Origin: Halorubrum kocurii JCM 14978
GTDB lineage: Archaea > Halobacteriota > Halobacteria > Halobacteriales > Haloferacaceae
Assembly (NCBI RefSeq): GCF_000337355.1
Contig: NZ_AOJH01000027.1
Coordinates: 18,800 to 57,342, forward strand
Length of the DNA: 38,543 nucleotides
Direction: 5' to 3'
Shown here: one piece after another, positions 16,574 through 23,934 of the stretch
How the letters are laid out: each line of letters begins with the position of its first letter
Numbering within the stretch: the first letter of the stretch is position 1
Translations under genes and position numbers: made by a program
The notes under the pieces: generated by a model
Told to the model about the DNA's origin: nothing
What the model saw: only the letters and a program-made list of their open reading frames with translations
Database searches by the model: none

Positions 16574-17380
16574 TCAGTACAAGTCCTCGAGCTCCGACTC
16601 GACGTGCGAGTGCTCGTCTGCCGGGAACTCGCCGCTCACGACGGCCTCTCGGTACGCCTCGACCGCGTCGGACATCTCGCCGCGGACGTCGCCGAACTGC
16701 CGGGAGAACGGGGGCGACCACTCGCCGAGCCCGATCGCGTCGTTGATCACGAGCACCTGCCCGTCGCAGTCGGGGCCCGCGCCGATGCCGATTGTGGGGA
16801 TGTCGAGCGCCTCGGTGACGGCGCCCGCGAGGTTCGCGGGGACGTGTTCCAAGACGAGCGCGAACGCGCCCGCCTCGGCGTGCGCGCCAGCGAGCTCGAC
16901 GATCTCCTCGGCGGCGTCCTGATCGGTCCCCTGCCGGGTGTACCCGCCGAGCCGGTTGACGTGCTGGGGCGTCAAGCCGAGGTGCGCCATCACCGGGATC
17001 CCGATGTCGGTCATCCGCCGGGTCATCTCGACGGTGTGGGGGCCGCTCTCGATCTTCACCGCGTCGGCGCTCGCCTCCTTCAGGAGCCGTCCGGCGTTGC
17101 GCACCGACTCGGACTCGTCGACGCCGAAGGAGAGGAACGGCATATCGGCGACGACGAGCGTGTCCTCGGTCGCGCGGGCGACCGCCGCGGTCCGGCTCGC
17201 CACCTCCTCGAAGGTCACGGGGAGCGTGGAGTCGTAGCCGAGGACGGCGTTGCCCATGCTGTCGCCGACGAGGATCACGTCGATTCCGGCCTCGTCGACG
17301 ACCGCCGCCGTCGGGGCGTCGTAGGCGGTCAGCATCGTGATCGGCTCGTCGCCCTCCCGGAGTCCCCGCGTCGTTGTCAT
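16574..17380 (-). CDS. panB: 3-methyl-2-oxobutanoate hydroxymethyltransferase
   Basis: Transfers a hydroxymethyl group from 5,10-methylenetetrahydrofolate (or the archaeal equivalent) to 2-oxoisovalerate, giving ketopantoate, the first step of pantothenate and coenzyme A synthesis. The 268-residue length is normal. Metal-binding residues are visible: Asp40 in ILVGDSMGN and Asp79 in VVADMPF, plus a KIESG motif and PVMAHLGLTPQ. The ATG at 17380 has a TATA-like AATTTTACCC on the minus strand (17404-17413) 24-33 nt upstream. No other pantothenate gene is adjacent. It is divergent from the DUF5822-like gene. Confidence 0.95.
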   Translation of the reverse strand: MTTTRGLREGDEPITMLTAYDAPTAAVVDEAGIDVILVGDSMGNAVLGYDSTLPVTFEEVASRTAAVARATEDTLVVADMPFLSFGVDESESVRNAGRLLKEASADAVKIESGPHTVEMTRRMTDIGIPVMAHLGLTPQHVNRLGGYTRQGTDQDAAEEIVELAGAHAEAGAFALVLEHVPANLAGAVTEALDIPTIGIGAGPDCDGQVLVINDAIGLGEWSPPFSRQFGDVRGEMSDAVEAYREAVVSGEFPADEHSHVESELEDLY

Positions 17381-17503
17381 ACCCCGAACTCACCCGTGCG
17401 ACCGGGTAAAATTGCCGGGATCCGGAAACCCGGCGCTCCCCCAGACCGCCCGCTCCGGACGCGGACCGTCACCGATTTGCACGTCCGCCACGGAACATCC
17501 GAC

Positions 17504-17905
17504 GTGCAACCTGTCGAGCGGGCCGAGTACGAGGGCGTCGACTACGGCTGGGTGATGCAGACGACGTTCGTCGTCACCATCCTCGTCGGCGCACCGATCG
17601 TCGCGGTCCTCTCCGCGTTCGTCACCCTCGACTCGTGGGGGGCCCGCGCGGCCTTCGCCGTCCGCGTCGGCGCGCCGATATGGTTCGTCACCGCCGTCGC
17701 CGTCGCGGTCTACGCGCGGCGCACCGACGCGGGCGACGGCGGGGCGGCGGAGACGGACGAAACTATCGACGACGCCACCGAGGACGGAGACGACGACGCG
17801 GATAACGACGCGGGCGAGGATTCTGAAGGCAACTCTGAAGCTGATATCAAAGCCGATTCTGAAGGCGCTGAGACGGTCGACGAAGACGGCTCCGCCGGCG
17901 CCTGA
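17504..17905 (+). CDS. Small two-TM membrane protein (DUF5822-like)
   Basis: A 133-residue haloarchaeal membrane protein of unknown function. It begins at a GTG in the conserved-looking VQPVERAEYEGVDYGWVMQT. Two transmembrane segments follow (TTFVVTILVGAPIVAVLSAF and AAFAVRVGAPIWFVTAVAVA). A long acidic, probably disordered C-terminal tail contains repeated DSEG units. The resemblance to the DUF5822 family comes from the N-terminal EGVDYGWVMQ motif and topology and is from memory. Codon use in the tail (AAC TCT GAA GCT, GAT ATC AAA) is less GC-rich than the rest. It converges on the HAD gene; a 21-bp repeat lies between them. Confidence 0.72.
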   Translation: MQPVERAEYEGVDYGWVMQTTFVVTILVGAPIVAVLSAFVTLDSWGARAAFAVRVGAPIWFVTAVAVAVYARRTDAGDGGAAETDETIDDATEDGDDDADNDAGEDSEGNSEADIKADSEGAETVDEDGSAGA

Positions 17906-17919
17906 ACCGCTAACCGGCC

Positions 17920-18003
17920 GACAACCGGTCCAAGAGGGCCGATAACCGGTGCAAGAGGGCCGATCACTGGCCCAGTGGGCCCGATCACCGGTCCAGGAGG
18001 TCC
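17920..18003. repeat. Four degenerate 21-bp tandem repeats at convergent junction
   Basis: Units start at 17920, 17941, 17962 and 17983 and follow the pattern GATAACCGGTGCAAGAGGGC with variation. The last unit contains the final codons and stop of the minus-strand HAD gene (LLDR and TGA). The array therefore appears to be repeated duplication of that gene's 3' end towards the convergent membrane-protein gene. Confidence 0.8.
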
Positions 18004-18647
18004 GCCGCCCACGCGAAGGGGACGCCGGCACGCTCCGCCGCCACGGCGTCGCGCCGCGAGTCACCGACGAACAGCGCGTGCGACGGGTCGGCGCCGAGCC
18101 GGTCGACCGCCGCGAGCAGCGACTCCGGCTCCGGTTTGTGCGTGTCGACCGTGTCGCGTCCGACGATCGCGTCGGGGTCGAGCGCGTCGCCGAGGCCGTG
18201 CGTCTCCACCGCGACCCGACAGGCCTCCTCGCAGTTGAGCGAGCAGACGCCCGCCGGCGGGCCGCGCCGGCCGTCCCCGACGACCTCACCGCCCTCGATC
18301 AGCCCCCCTCCGAGCGGGAGGAGCGCAGAGTCGCGCGCGCCGGATCGCTCGTGGGCGGAGATGGCCTCCTCGACCGGATCCCGGAGGCCGTACTCCTCGG
18401 CGGCTTCGAGCAGGCCCCACAGCTCGTCGGTCGGAGGTATCATCGCGTGCGCGGCGTACACGTCGAGGACCGACTCCGCGACGGCGCCCCAGTCGACCGC
18501 CAGTTCGACGAGGGTGCCGTCGAGGTCGTAGACGACGGCGTCGTACGCGGCGAGGTCGATCGGGCGGCCGACGCTCGGGACGGCGCCGGCGGCGCTTTTG
18601 GAGGCGTCCCCGTCCGTCTCGACCCCTCGTTCGCCGTCACCCGTCAC
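17985..18647 (-). CDS. HAD-superfamily phosphatase
   Basis: A haloacid-dehalogenase-type phosphohydrolase of 220 residues. Motif I is YDAVVYDLDGTLVEL with the nucleophile and acid Asp of DLDGT. A helical cap follows, then motif III Lys in THKPEPESLL and motif IV FVGDSRRDAVAAERAG. The substrate is not predictable; the organisation resembles phosphoglycolate-phosphatase-like enzymes. I chose the GTG at 18647 because it overlaps the TGA of the acyl-CoA dehydrogenase gene as GTGA (18644-18647), giving translational coupling. Frames further upstream lie inside that gene. Confidence 0.85.
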   Translation of the reverse strand: MTGDGERGVETDGDASKSAAGAVPSVGRPIDLAAYDAVVYDLDGTLVELAVDWGAVAESVLDVYAAHAMIPPTDELWGLLEAAEEYGLRDPVEEAISAHERSGARDSALLPLGGGLIEGGEVVGDGRRGPPAGVCSLNCEEACRVAVETHGLGDALDPDAIVGRDTVDTHKPEPESLLAAVDRLGADPSHALFVGDSRRDAVAAERAGVPFAWAADLLDR

Positions 18648-19804
18648 TCGCCTAACACCCCCCGGGCGATGATCGTCTTTTGAATCTCGGTCGTCCCCTC
18701 GTAGATCTCCGTGATCTTCGCGTCGCGGTAGAGCCGCTCGACGTCGAACTCGGTCGTGTACCCGTAGCCGCCGTGGATCTGGACGGCCTCGTTCGTCACC
18801 GACATCGCCGCCTCGCTGGCGCGGTACTTCGCCTCCGAGGCCGCCACGCGGTTGTCCTCTCCGGCCTCGGCCTGCCGGCACGCCTCGCGGACCAGCAGCC
18901 GGGCCGCCGAGATGTCGGTCGCCATCTCCGCGAACTTGTGTCGAACCGTCTGGATGTCGTCGATCGGCCCGCCGAACTGCTCGCGCTCCGCCGCGTACGC
19001 CTTCGCCTCGTCGAAGGCGGCCTGCGCGACCCCGACCGCCTGCGACGCGATCCCGATCCGGCCGCCGGTGAGCGTCCGGAAGGCGGCCGAGAGCCCCTCC
19101 CCCTCCTCGGTGAGCCGGTTCTCGGCGGGGACCCGACAGTCGTCGAAGCTGATCCCGGTCGTGTCCGAGGCGCGGAGGCCGAGCTTCTCCTCCTTCTTCC
19201 CGACCTCGAACCCCTCGGCGTCGGCCGGGACGAGGAACTGAGTGATCGACCCCCTGTCGTCACCGTCGGCCTTCGCGAAGACGATCGCGACCCCGCCGCG
19301 CTTCCCGTTCGTGATCCACTGCTTCTCGCCGTTCAGGACGTACTCGTCCGTCTCGGCGTCGTACTCCGCGGTCGTCGACATCTCCGCCGGGTTCGACCCC
19401 GCGTGGGGCTCGGAGAGGCAGAACATCCCGACCGGGCGGCCCTCGGCCGCCATCTCCGGGAGCCAGCGCTCCCGCTGGGCCTCGCTGCCGAACTCGGCGA
19501 TACAGGAGGTCGCGAGGCAGTGGACGGAGAGCGCTGTCGCGACCGCCAGGTGGCCGTGCGCGAGCTCCTCGTTGACGACCGCGTAGGTCGTCTCGTCGGC
19601 GCCGAAGCCGCCGTACTCCTCGGGCACAGTGAGCCCCGTCAGCCCGAGCTCGGCGAGCCCGTCCCACACGTCCTCCGGGAACGACTCGGTCTCGTCGGCC
19701 TCTGCGGCCCCGGGTCGGACCTCCTCGGCCGCGAACTCGCGGACGAGCTCGCGGATCGCCTCCTGTTCGTCGGTGAGCGCCGAGCCGACGCGTGCGCCAG
19801 TCAT
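18644..19804 (-). CDS. Acyl-CoA dehydrogenase
   Basis: An FAD-dependent acyl-CoA dehydrogenase that introduces the α,β-double bond in fatty-acid or branched-chain acyl-CoA oxidation. It has 386 residues, typical for the family. Signatures: FAD/substrate-binding MFCLSEPHAGSN and WITNGKRGG, then C-terminal IHGGYGYTTEFDVERLYRDA, and the presumed catalytic Glu in ITEIYEGTTEIQ. The ATG at 19804 has CCTTTTTCAG (minus strand, around 19827-19836) at promoter distance. Chain-length preference cannot be read. It is coupled to the HAD gene by a 4-nt overlap. Confidence 0.95.
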   Translation of the reverse strand: MTGARVGSALTDEQEAIRELVREFAAEEVRPGAAEADETESFPEDVWDGLAELGLTGLTVPEEYGGFGADETTYAVVNEELAHGHLAVATALSVHCLATSCIAEFGSEAQRERWLPEMAAEGRPVGMFCLSEPHAGSNPAEMSTTAEYDAETDEYVLNGEKQWITNGKRGGVAIVFAKADGDDRGSITQFLVPADAEGFEVGKKEEKLGLRASDTTGISFDDCRVPAENRLTEEGEGLSAAFRTLTGGRIGIASQAVGVAQAAFDEAKAYAAEREQFGGPIDDIQTVRHKFAEMATDISAARLLVREACRQAEAGEDNRVAASEAKYRASEAAMSVTNEAVQIHGGYGYTTEFDVERLYRDAKITEIYEGTTEIQKTIIARGVLGE

Positions 19805-19878
19805 ACCGTTCGCTTCGATCTCACACTGAAAAAGGTGAGCGATCGGGGGTGGGTCCGGTCACGTCGGTCTCGTCTCTC

Positions 19879-20901
19879 CTACTCCCACAGGGGGTACAGC
19901 TCGTCGCGCGGCGCCTCGTCGATCCGGTCGCCGTCGAGGAGGACGGCCCCGGCGCCGGGTCCGTCGCCGTCAGCCGGGGCGCCGTCGCCGTCGCCCTCGT
20001 CGTCGGTGGCCCGCACCTCGCCAATCTCGTCGGCGTCGATCCCGGCGGCCGCCAGCGCGTCGGTCGCCTCGTCGACGCGCTCAGGGGGGACCGCCGCCAG
20101 TAGCGCGCCGGAGCCGAACGTCGCCAGCGGGTCGACGCCGAGCGCGCCGCAGCAGGCCCGCGTTTCGGGTCGAACCGGGACCCGGTCGCGCTCCACCGAC
20201 AGGACGGTCCCGCTCGCGTTCGCGGTCTCGACGAGGGCGGTCAACAGGCCGCCCTCGGTCGGGTCGTGCATGGCGGTCGCGGCGTCGCGCGCGGCGGCCC
20301 CGTCGGGGACGACGCTCACGTCGCCGAGGAAGCCGGCGGCCGCGTCGAGCGTCTCCTCCGGGACCCCGGCCTCGGCGCACTCCTCGCGGAAGTCGGTCGC
20401 GAGGATCGCGGTCGCCTCGATGCCGGCGCCCTTCGTGAGCAGGAGCCGGTCGCCCGGCTCGGCACCGCCGCTCGACACGAACCGGTCCGTGGTGCCGAGC
20501 GCGGTCATCGAACAGAGCGGGCGCTCCAGCGACGGCAACACCTCGGTGTGGCCGCCGACGATCGCGACGCCAAGGTCGCGGGCGGTCCCGTCGACCTGCT
20601 CCGTGACGGTCCGCCGCCGGGCGGGGTCGTCGTCGGGGAGAAAGAGCGTGTGCGTGAGCCACCGCGGGTCCGCGCCGCTCGCGGCCACGTCGTTGCAGGC
20701 GACGTGGACCGCCAGCTCTCCGACCGCGTCCGCCGCCAGCGACAGCGGGTCGGCGGCGACGACGAGGGTCGACGCCGCGCCCGCGAGGTCGATCGCCGCC
20801 GCGTCCTCGCCGTAGGCGGCTCCCACGTCGACAGCGGCGTCGTCGGCGCCGGTCGCCGCGAGCACCTCCGCGAGCGCCTCCGGACCGAGCTTCCCGGTCA
20901 T
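19879..20901 (-). CDS. AIR synthase-related (HypE/ThiL-like) protein
   Basis: A 340-residue member of the AIR-synthase/PurM superfamily, ATP-dependent enzymes that include PurM, ThiL, SelD and HypE. The N-terminal GEDAAAIDL and VVAADPLSL and the central VIGG-like AIVGGHTEV fit the family. The motif MHDPTEGGLLTAL is typical of HypE-like proteins. No hydrogenase genes are near, so a hydrogenase maturation role is unlikely and the true reaction is unknown. The ATG at 20901 overlaps the TGA of the AlaX gene (ATGA, 20898-20901); a longer in-frame start at 20916 would lie inside it. A Gly/Asp-rich acidic insertion occurs near the C-terminus. Confidence 0.84.
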   Translation of the reverse strand: MTGKLGPEALAEVLAATGADDAAVDVGAAYGEDAAAIDLAGAASTLVVAADPLSLAADAVGELAVHVACNDVAASGADPRWLTHTLFLPDDDPARRRTVTEQVDGTARDLGVAIVGGHTEVLPSLERPLCSMTALGTTDRFVSSGGAEPGDRLLLTKGAGIEATAILATDFREECAEAGVPEETLDAAAGFLGDVSVVPDGAAARDAATAMHDPTEGGLLTALVETANASGTVLSVERDRVPVRPETRACCGALGVDPLATFGSGALLAAVPPERVDEATDALAAAGIDADEIGEVRATDDEGDGDGAPADGDGPGAGAVLLDGDRIDEAPRDELYPLWE

Positions 20902-22190
20902 CGGTCGCGGAGCCACGCGACGACGCTCTCCGGGTCGGCGTCGAGCCCGCCGCCCTGCGCGAACGTCGGGCCGCCGCCGCCCCCGCCGCCGAACTCGTCG
21001 GTGACGGCGGCCACGACATCGCCGGCGTCGGGGGCGTCGTCGTCCTCTTCGCCGTCATCGTCGCCGGCCCCGCCGACCGCCTCGTCCGCGACCGCGGCGA
21101 CCACGAACGGCGCGTCGCCCGTCCCGACCGCCGCGATCGCGTCGGGGGCGTCCGCCGCGGCGAGGACGCGCTGCGCCGGCTCGCGCAGGTCGTTCGGGTC
21201 GGCGTCACCCACCGTCCCGACCGCCCACGTCGCGCCGTCCGCGTCGGCCTCGCCGACCGGGAACTCGCGCAGGCGCGCGGTGAGCAGGTCGACTGTGGCG
21301 GCTTGGAGGTCGGCTTCGAGCCGGTCGGCCTGGTCGCGGAGTCGGTCGACCGCGTCCGGCAGGTCGCCGATCCGCGCGTCGAGCGCCGCGGCGGCGTCGA
21401 GCGCCGCCGCGTGGACCGCGGCCTCGTGGTCGATCGCGGTCGGCCCCACCGCGAACTCCACTCGAGTCACGCCCTCGCCGGGGTTCGACCGGTCGAGCAC
21501 GGAGATCGGACCGATCTCGCTGGTGTTCCGGACGTGGGTCCCGCCGCAGGCGGCCACGTCCCACGTCGGCGCGCCCTCCTCGTCGCGCGCCCCGCCGCGC
21601 TCGCCCACCGTCACGACGCGGACCGCCTCGCTCCCGCTCATTGCGCCCTCCTCGGTCTTCGTGTTGAACGCGATCCCGTCGAGCGCCCGCGCCTCGTCCT
21701 CGGGGAGCGTCTCCCACGACACCGGCAGGGAGTCCCAGACGGCGCGGTTCGCGAGCCGCTCCAGCTCGACGAGGTCCGCGTCGTCGAGCGGCTCCGCGGT
21801 CGTCAGGTCGACCCGAACCTTCGTCTCGGAGATGTCGAAGCCGGCGTAGCCGAGGTCCTCGCAGGTGCGGCGCGCCGCGCCGTAGAGGACGTGCGAGGCC
21901 GTGTGCGCGCGGGTGCAGTAGGTCCTGAACGCGTCGTCGACGATCGCCGACACCGTCTCGCCGGCCTCGGGAACCGTCTCGGCGTCGTCGAGGACGTGGA
22001 CCACTCGGCCGTCGCGCTCGGTCACGTCGGCGACGAGGGCCCCGTCGATCGTTCCTCGATCAGCCGGCTGTCCGCCGGACTCGGCGTAGAAGTACGTCTC
22101 GTCGAGGACGACTCCGCGGCCATCGACCGATTCGACCGTCGCCTCGAACTCCCGAACGTCGGGCTCCGTCGGCGCGCGTGACGCAGTCAT
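20898..22190 (-). CDS. alaX: Alanyl-tRNA editing protein AlaX with DHHA1-like tail
   Basis: A free-standing trans-editing hydrolase that removes mis-attached serine or glycine from tRNA-Ala. It is the long AlaX form of 430 residues. N-terminal SGGQPADRG belongs to the AlaRS-like β-barrel. Zinc ligands are His96 and His100 (HTASH) and Cys215 and His219 (CGGTH). A helical linker (DRLRDQADRLEADLQAA) leads to a C-terminal DHHA1-like domain ending GGGGGPTFAQGG. An acidic loop (~350-365) is typical of halophilic insertions. TATTTATCC (22212-22220) lies 22-30 nt upstream of the ATG at 22190. It is translationally coupled to the AIR-synthase-like gene. Confidence 0.92.
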   Translation of the reverse strand: MTASRAPTEPDVREFEATVESVDGRGVVLDETYFYAESGGQPADRGTIDGALVADVTERDGRVVHVLDDAETVPEAGETVSAIVDDAFRTYCTRAHTASHVLYGAARRTCEDLGYAGFDISETKVRVDLTTAEPLDDADLVELERLANRAVWDSLPVSWETLPEDEARALDGIAFNTKTEEGAMSGSEAVRVVTVGERGGARDEEGAPTWDVAACGGTHVRNTSEIGPISVLDRSNPGEGVTRVEFAVGPTAIDHEAAVHAAALDAAAALDARIGDLPDAVDRLRDQADRLEADLQAATVDLLTARLREFPVGEADADGATWAVGTVGDADPNDLREPAQRVLAAADAPDAIAAVGTGDAPFVVAAVADEAVGGAGDDDGEEDDDAPDAGDVVAAVTDEFGGGGGGGPTFAQGGGLDADPESVVAWLRDR

Positions 22191-22211
22191 TGGCGGTCCG
22201 TGGTGGCGGTC

Positions 22212-22220
22212 GGATAAATA
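22212..22220 (-). promoter_or_regulatory. TATA box of alaX
   Basis: TATTTATCC on the minus strand is 22-30 nt upstream of the alaX ATG, a leaderless arrangement. Confidence 0.6.
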
Positions 22221-22239
22221 GGTGGGCGCCTCGGAAATT

Positions 22240-22249
22240 ATTTATAAAT
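22240..22249. promoter_or_regulatory. Palindromic TATA-like ATTTATAAAT
   Basis: A perfect 10-bp A/T palindrome in otherwise GC-rich DNA. On the plus strand it would start transcription near 22273-22276, just before three GC-rich hairpins, where no protein gene is visible. On the minus strand it lies further upstream of the alaX TATA box. Confidence 0.45.
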
Positions 22250-22274
22250 GACTGTGCGGCCGGCGCGTGCCTGC

Positions 22275-22560
22275 GAGCGGGCCATCGGCCCGGAGTCAGC
22301 ACGCGCGAGGGACGCCGCGAGCGAAGCGAGCGGCAGCGAGGCGCGAAGCGCCTCTGGAAGCCGGCGGCGGAGCCGCCGGCGATGAGGCTGGGGCTTTGGA
22401 GGCCCTCACCATTGATCCGCTGTCAACGATCTATAACCGATCGGCTGGGGCTTTGGGGGCCGTCACCGGGGAGTCACTGATCACGTATTGCCGAGCGGTT
22501 GGGGCTTTTGGGGCCGTCACTATCGATCTGTCGTCAACTACCTATAAACGAACTCCTGAG
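22275..22560 (+). ncRNA. Putative structured RNA: three consecutive GNA-loop hairpins plus repeats
   Basis: The 463-bp gap between alaX and the TnpB gene holds no supported protein. It contains three adjacent stem-loops: 22314-22334 (GCCGC/GCGGC with tandem G-A mismatches around a GAA loop), 22338-22354 (GAGGCGC-GAA-GCGCCTC) and 22360-22380 (GCCGGCGGC-GGA-GCCGCCGGC). A palindromic TATA lies at promoter distance upstream. Three ~55-bp direct repeats follow. A transcript from this promoter is inference; the hairpins themselves are plain in the sequence. Both ends are approximate. Confidence 0.3.
22386..22556. repeat. Three direct repeats of about 55 bp
   Basis: Copies begin at 22386, 22443 and 22497, each starting with a version of GGCTGGGGCTTTGGGGGCC followed by GTCACC or similar. 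Copies 1 and 3 also share a GTCAAC(N)-CTATAAnC stretch near their ends, which looks TATA-like; copy 2 has diverged there. Spacing is 57 and 54 bp. Confidence 0.75.
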
Positions 22561-22585
22561 ACTCTCACACTCCCGATCAATAGTT

Positions 22586-22760
22586 GACATCCTCCCCGCG
22601 CTGAAGCGCGAGGATTCCCACGGCACCGCACCGCTGGGTTGGGATATTGTGGTTTACGACGTAACCTGTTCTTGAGGCGCGAATGCGCCAGCTTCCTTGT
22701 CAAACAGGAACGTCGATGGCTGTGCCAACCAGCCGTTACTCCTATTCACCGACAGATTCG
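22586..22760 (-). ncRNA. Predicted TnpB guide RNA (ωRNA/reRNA) at right end
   Basis: TnpB proteins use a guide RNA that overlaps the 3' end of tnpB and extends to the element's right end. In Halobacterium, sense transcripts overlapping IS1341-type tnpB 3' ends have been reported. Here the 3' part of tnpB plus the downstream GC hairpin (22588-22613) has that layout. The guide portion would be the sequence just outside the right end, reading down from about 22585 on the minus strand. The 5' limit is a guess. Confidence 0.45.
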
Positions 22761-23934
22761 GTGAACTCGGAGATACTTTCTGTCGAATGTTCTCAGCGCC
22801 GTTCACATCTGCGTTCGCCACTGTACCGCACTCATCGCAGACATACAGTCCACGTTCAACACGGTTCGCATCACGCTTCCGGCCACAGCAGGAACACGAC
22901 TTTGAGGTATCCCGCTCAGATACTTGCTCAACCGCTATACCTTCCATCTCGGCTTTGTAGTCGAGGAGGTCGGTGAACCGGTCGAACGCCCACGAGTGTA
23001 GGTCAAGATTGCCGTGTTTCCCCCAGTCCGTTGACTTGCCGTTCTCCTCATTCTCACGGACGCCGGAGAGATCGCCCACCACGATAGTTCCAACACCTTC
23101 CTCAACACACCGCTGGACGATGTGTTTCGAGAGGGTGTGGAAGTAGTGGGTGCGGCGAGCCGACTTCTTCTGGTTCAGCCGAGTGGCCTGCTCGGAGTCC
23201 GAGTCGTTACACCGAGCGATTCGCTTGCTGAAGTAGTAGTCGTCTTGTTTCAAGCAGTTCAGTGGGTACAGCTCGCTGTGACCGTCTTCATACGCGAGTG
23301 CGGCAAAGTTGTTGATACCGAGATCAACACCCACCGTCTTCTCACCGGGGGCGTCAGCCACGTCGACCTCGACCTTACAGACGAAGTGTAGTTCCCATTC
23401 GTCGCCCGTCCACACAATCTTGGCTTGTTGGACGTTCTCCACGGCGGAGAGGTCAACGTCGGGGCGAGTTTGGTACTTACACAGGACAAAATCCGACCAG
23501 TACTCTTTCAGGTTCGATCCTTTTGAGAGTCGAACTCGGTTGTACTGGGTGTCGAGTTTGAAGCCAGCGGTTTTGAACGTTACCGTCGAACGGGGGTGTT
23601 CGTCGCCGTGTTTGCGGTAGCCGGGCGGGTTCGCTTTTGCATCTCCGTTTTGCCGTTTGCCGTACCAACCGTTGAACGCCTCAGCGAGTTCTTGAAGGAC
23701 TCGCTGACTTGACTGCGAATGCAAGTCATCATAGCGTTCGTGTGACTTCAGGTACGTGGTGAGTTCATTGTGGTTTGGGATGTGACCGATTTCATCCCAG
23801 ATTCGGCTGCATGTCCACCGGCCGACGTTCCAGAGCTTACTGGCTGCGAACCCGAGCGAATCAAGGTCGTCTTGCACCCGAGACTGGTTCCGTATGGAAG
23901 CAGTGTAGGTGCGTGTGACGACCCGTTTCGCCAT
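22654..23934 (-). CDS. tnpB: TnpB RNA-guided endonuclease
   Basis: RuvC-type RNA-guided nuclease of an IS200/IS605-group element, 426 residues, intact. RuvC-I Asp204 is in TVGVDLGINNFAAL and RuvC-III Asp376 in TVANADVNGAENI. The zinc finger is CSCCG (Cys347, Cys350) with CDEC (Cys366, Cys369). At RuvC-II the usual Glu of the (E)DL motif is Gly287 (TIVVGDLSGV). A candidate replacement is Glu340 in VSERDTSKSC, as in published TnpB/Fanzor subsets with a rearranged site. Codon use and G+C differ from neighbours. The start ATG has no clear SD sequence. It likely favours retention of the element by cutting empty sites. Confidence 0.94.
   Translation of the reverse strand: MAKRVVTRTYTASIRNQSRVQDDLDSLGFAASKLWNVGRWTCSRIWDEIGHIPNHNELTTYLKSHERYDDLHSQSSQRVLQELAEAFNGWYGKRQNGDAKANPPGYRKHGDEHPRSTVTFKTAGFKLDTQYNRVRLSKGSNLKEYWSDFVLCKYQTRPDVDLSAVENVQQAKIVWTGDEWELHFVCKVEVDVADAPGEKTVGVDLGINNFAALAYEDGHSELYPLNCLKQDDYYFSKRIARCNDSDSEQATRLNQKKSARRTHYFHTLSKHIVQRCVEEGVGTIVVGDLSGVRENEENGKSTDWGKHGNLDLHSWAFDRFTDLLDYKAEMEGIAVEQVSERDTSKSCSCCGRKRDANRVERGLYVCDECGTVANADVNGAENIRQKVSPSSPNLSVNRSNGWLAQPSTFLFDKEAGAFAPQEQVTS

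Noticed and set aside
16604-17503. Long plus-strand extension of the small membrane protein at 17504
   Set aside because: The extension is antisense to panB and has no domain. The conserved part begins at the GTG at 17504.
19879-20901. Naming the AIR-synthase-like gene hypE
   Set aside because: No other hyp or hydrogenase genes are nearby and the HypE C-terminal cysteine is absent (the protein ends in LYPLWE).
22386-22556. Possible CRISPR array
   Set aside because: Repeats are diverged, only three, longer than CRISPR repeats, and there are no equal-length unique spacers or cas genes.
22654-23934. TnpB as a Cas12-type or defence nuclease
   Set aside because: Size (426 residues), zinc finger and hairpin ends fit an IS1341-type TnpB element. 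No CRISPR or defence genes are near.
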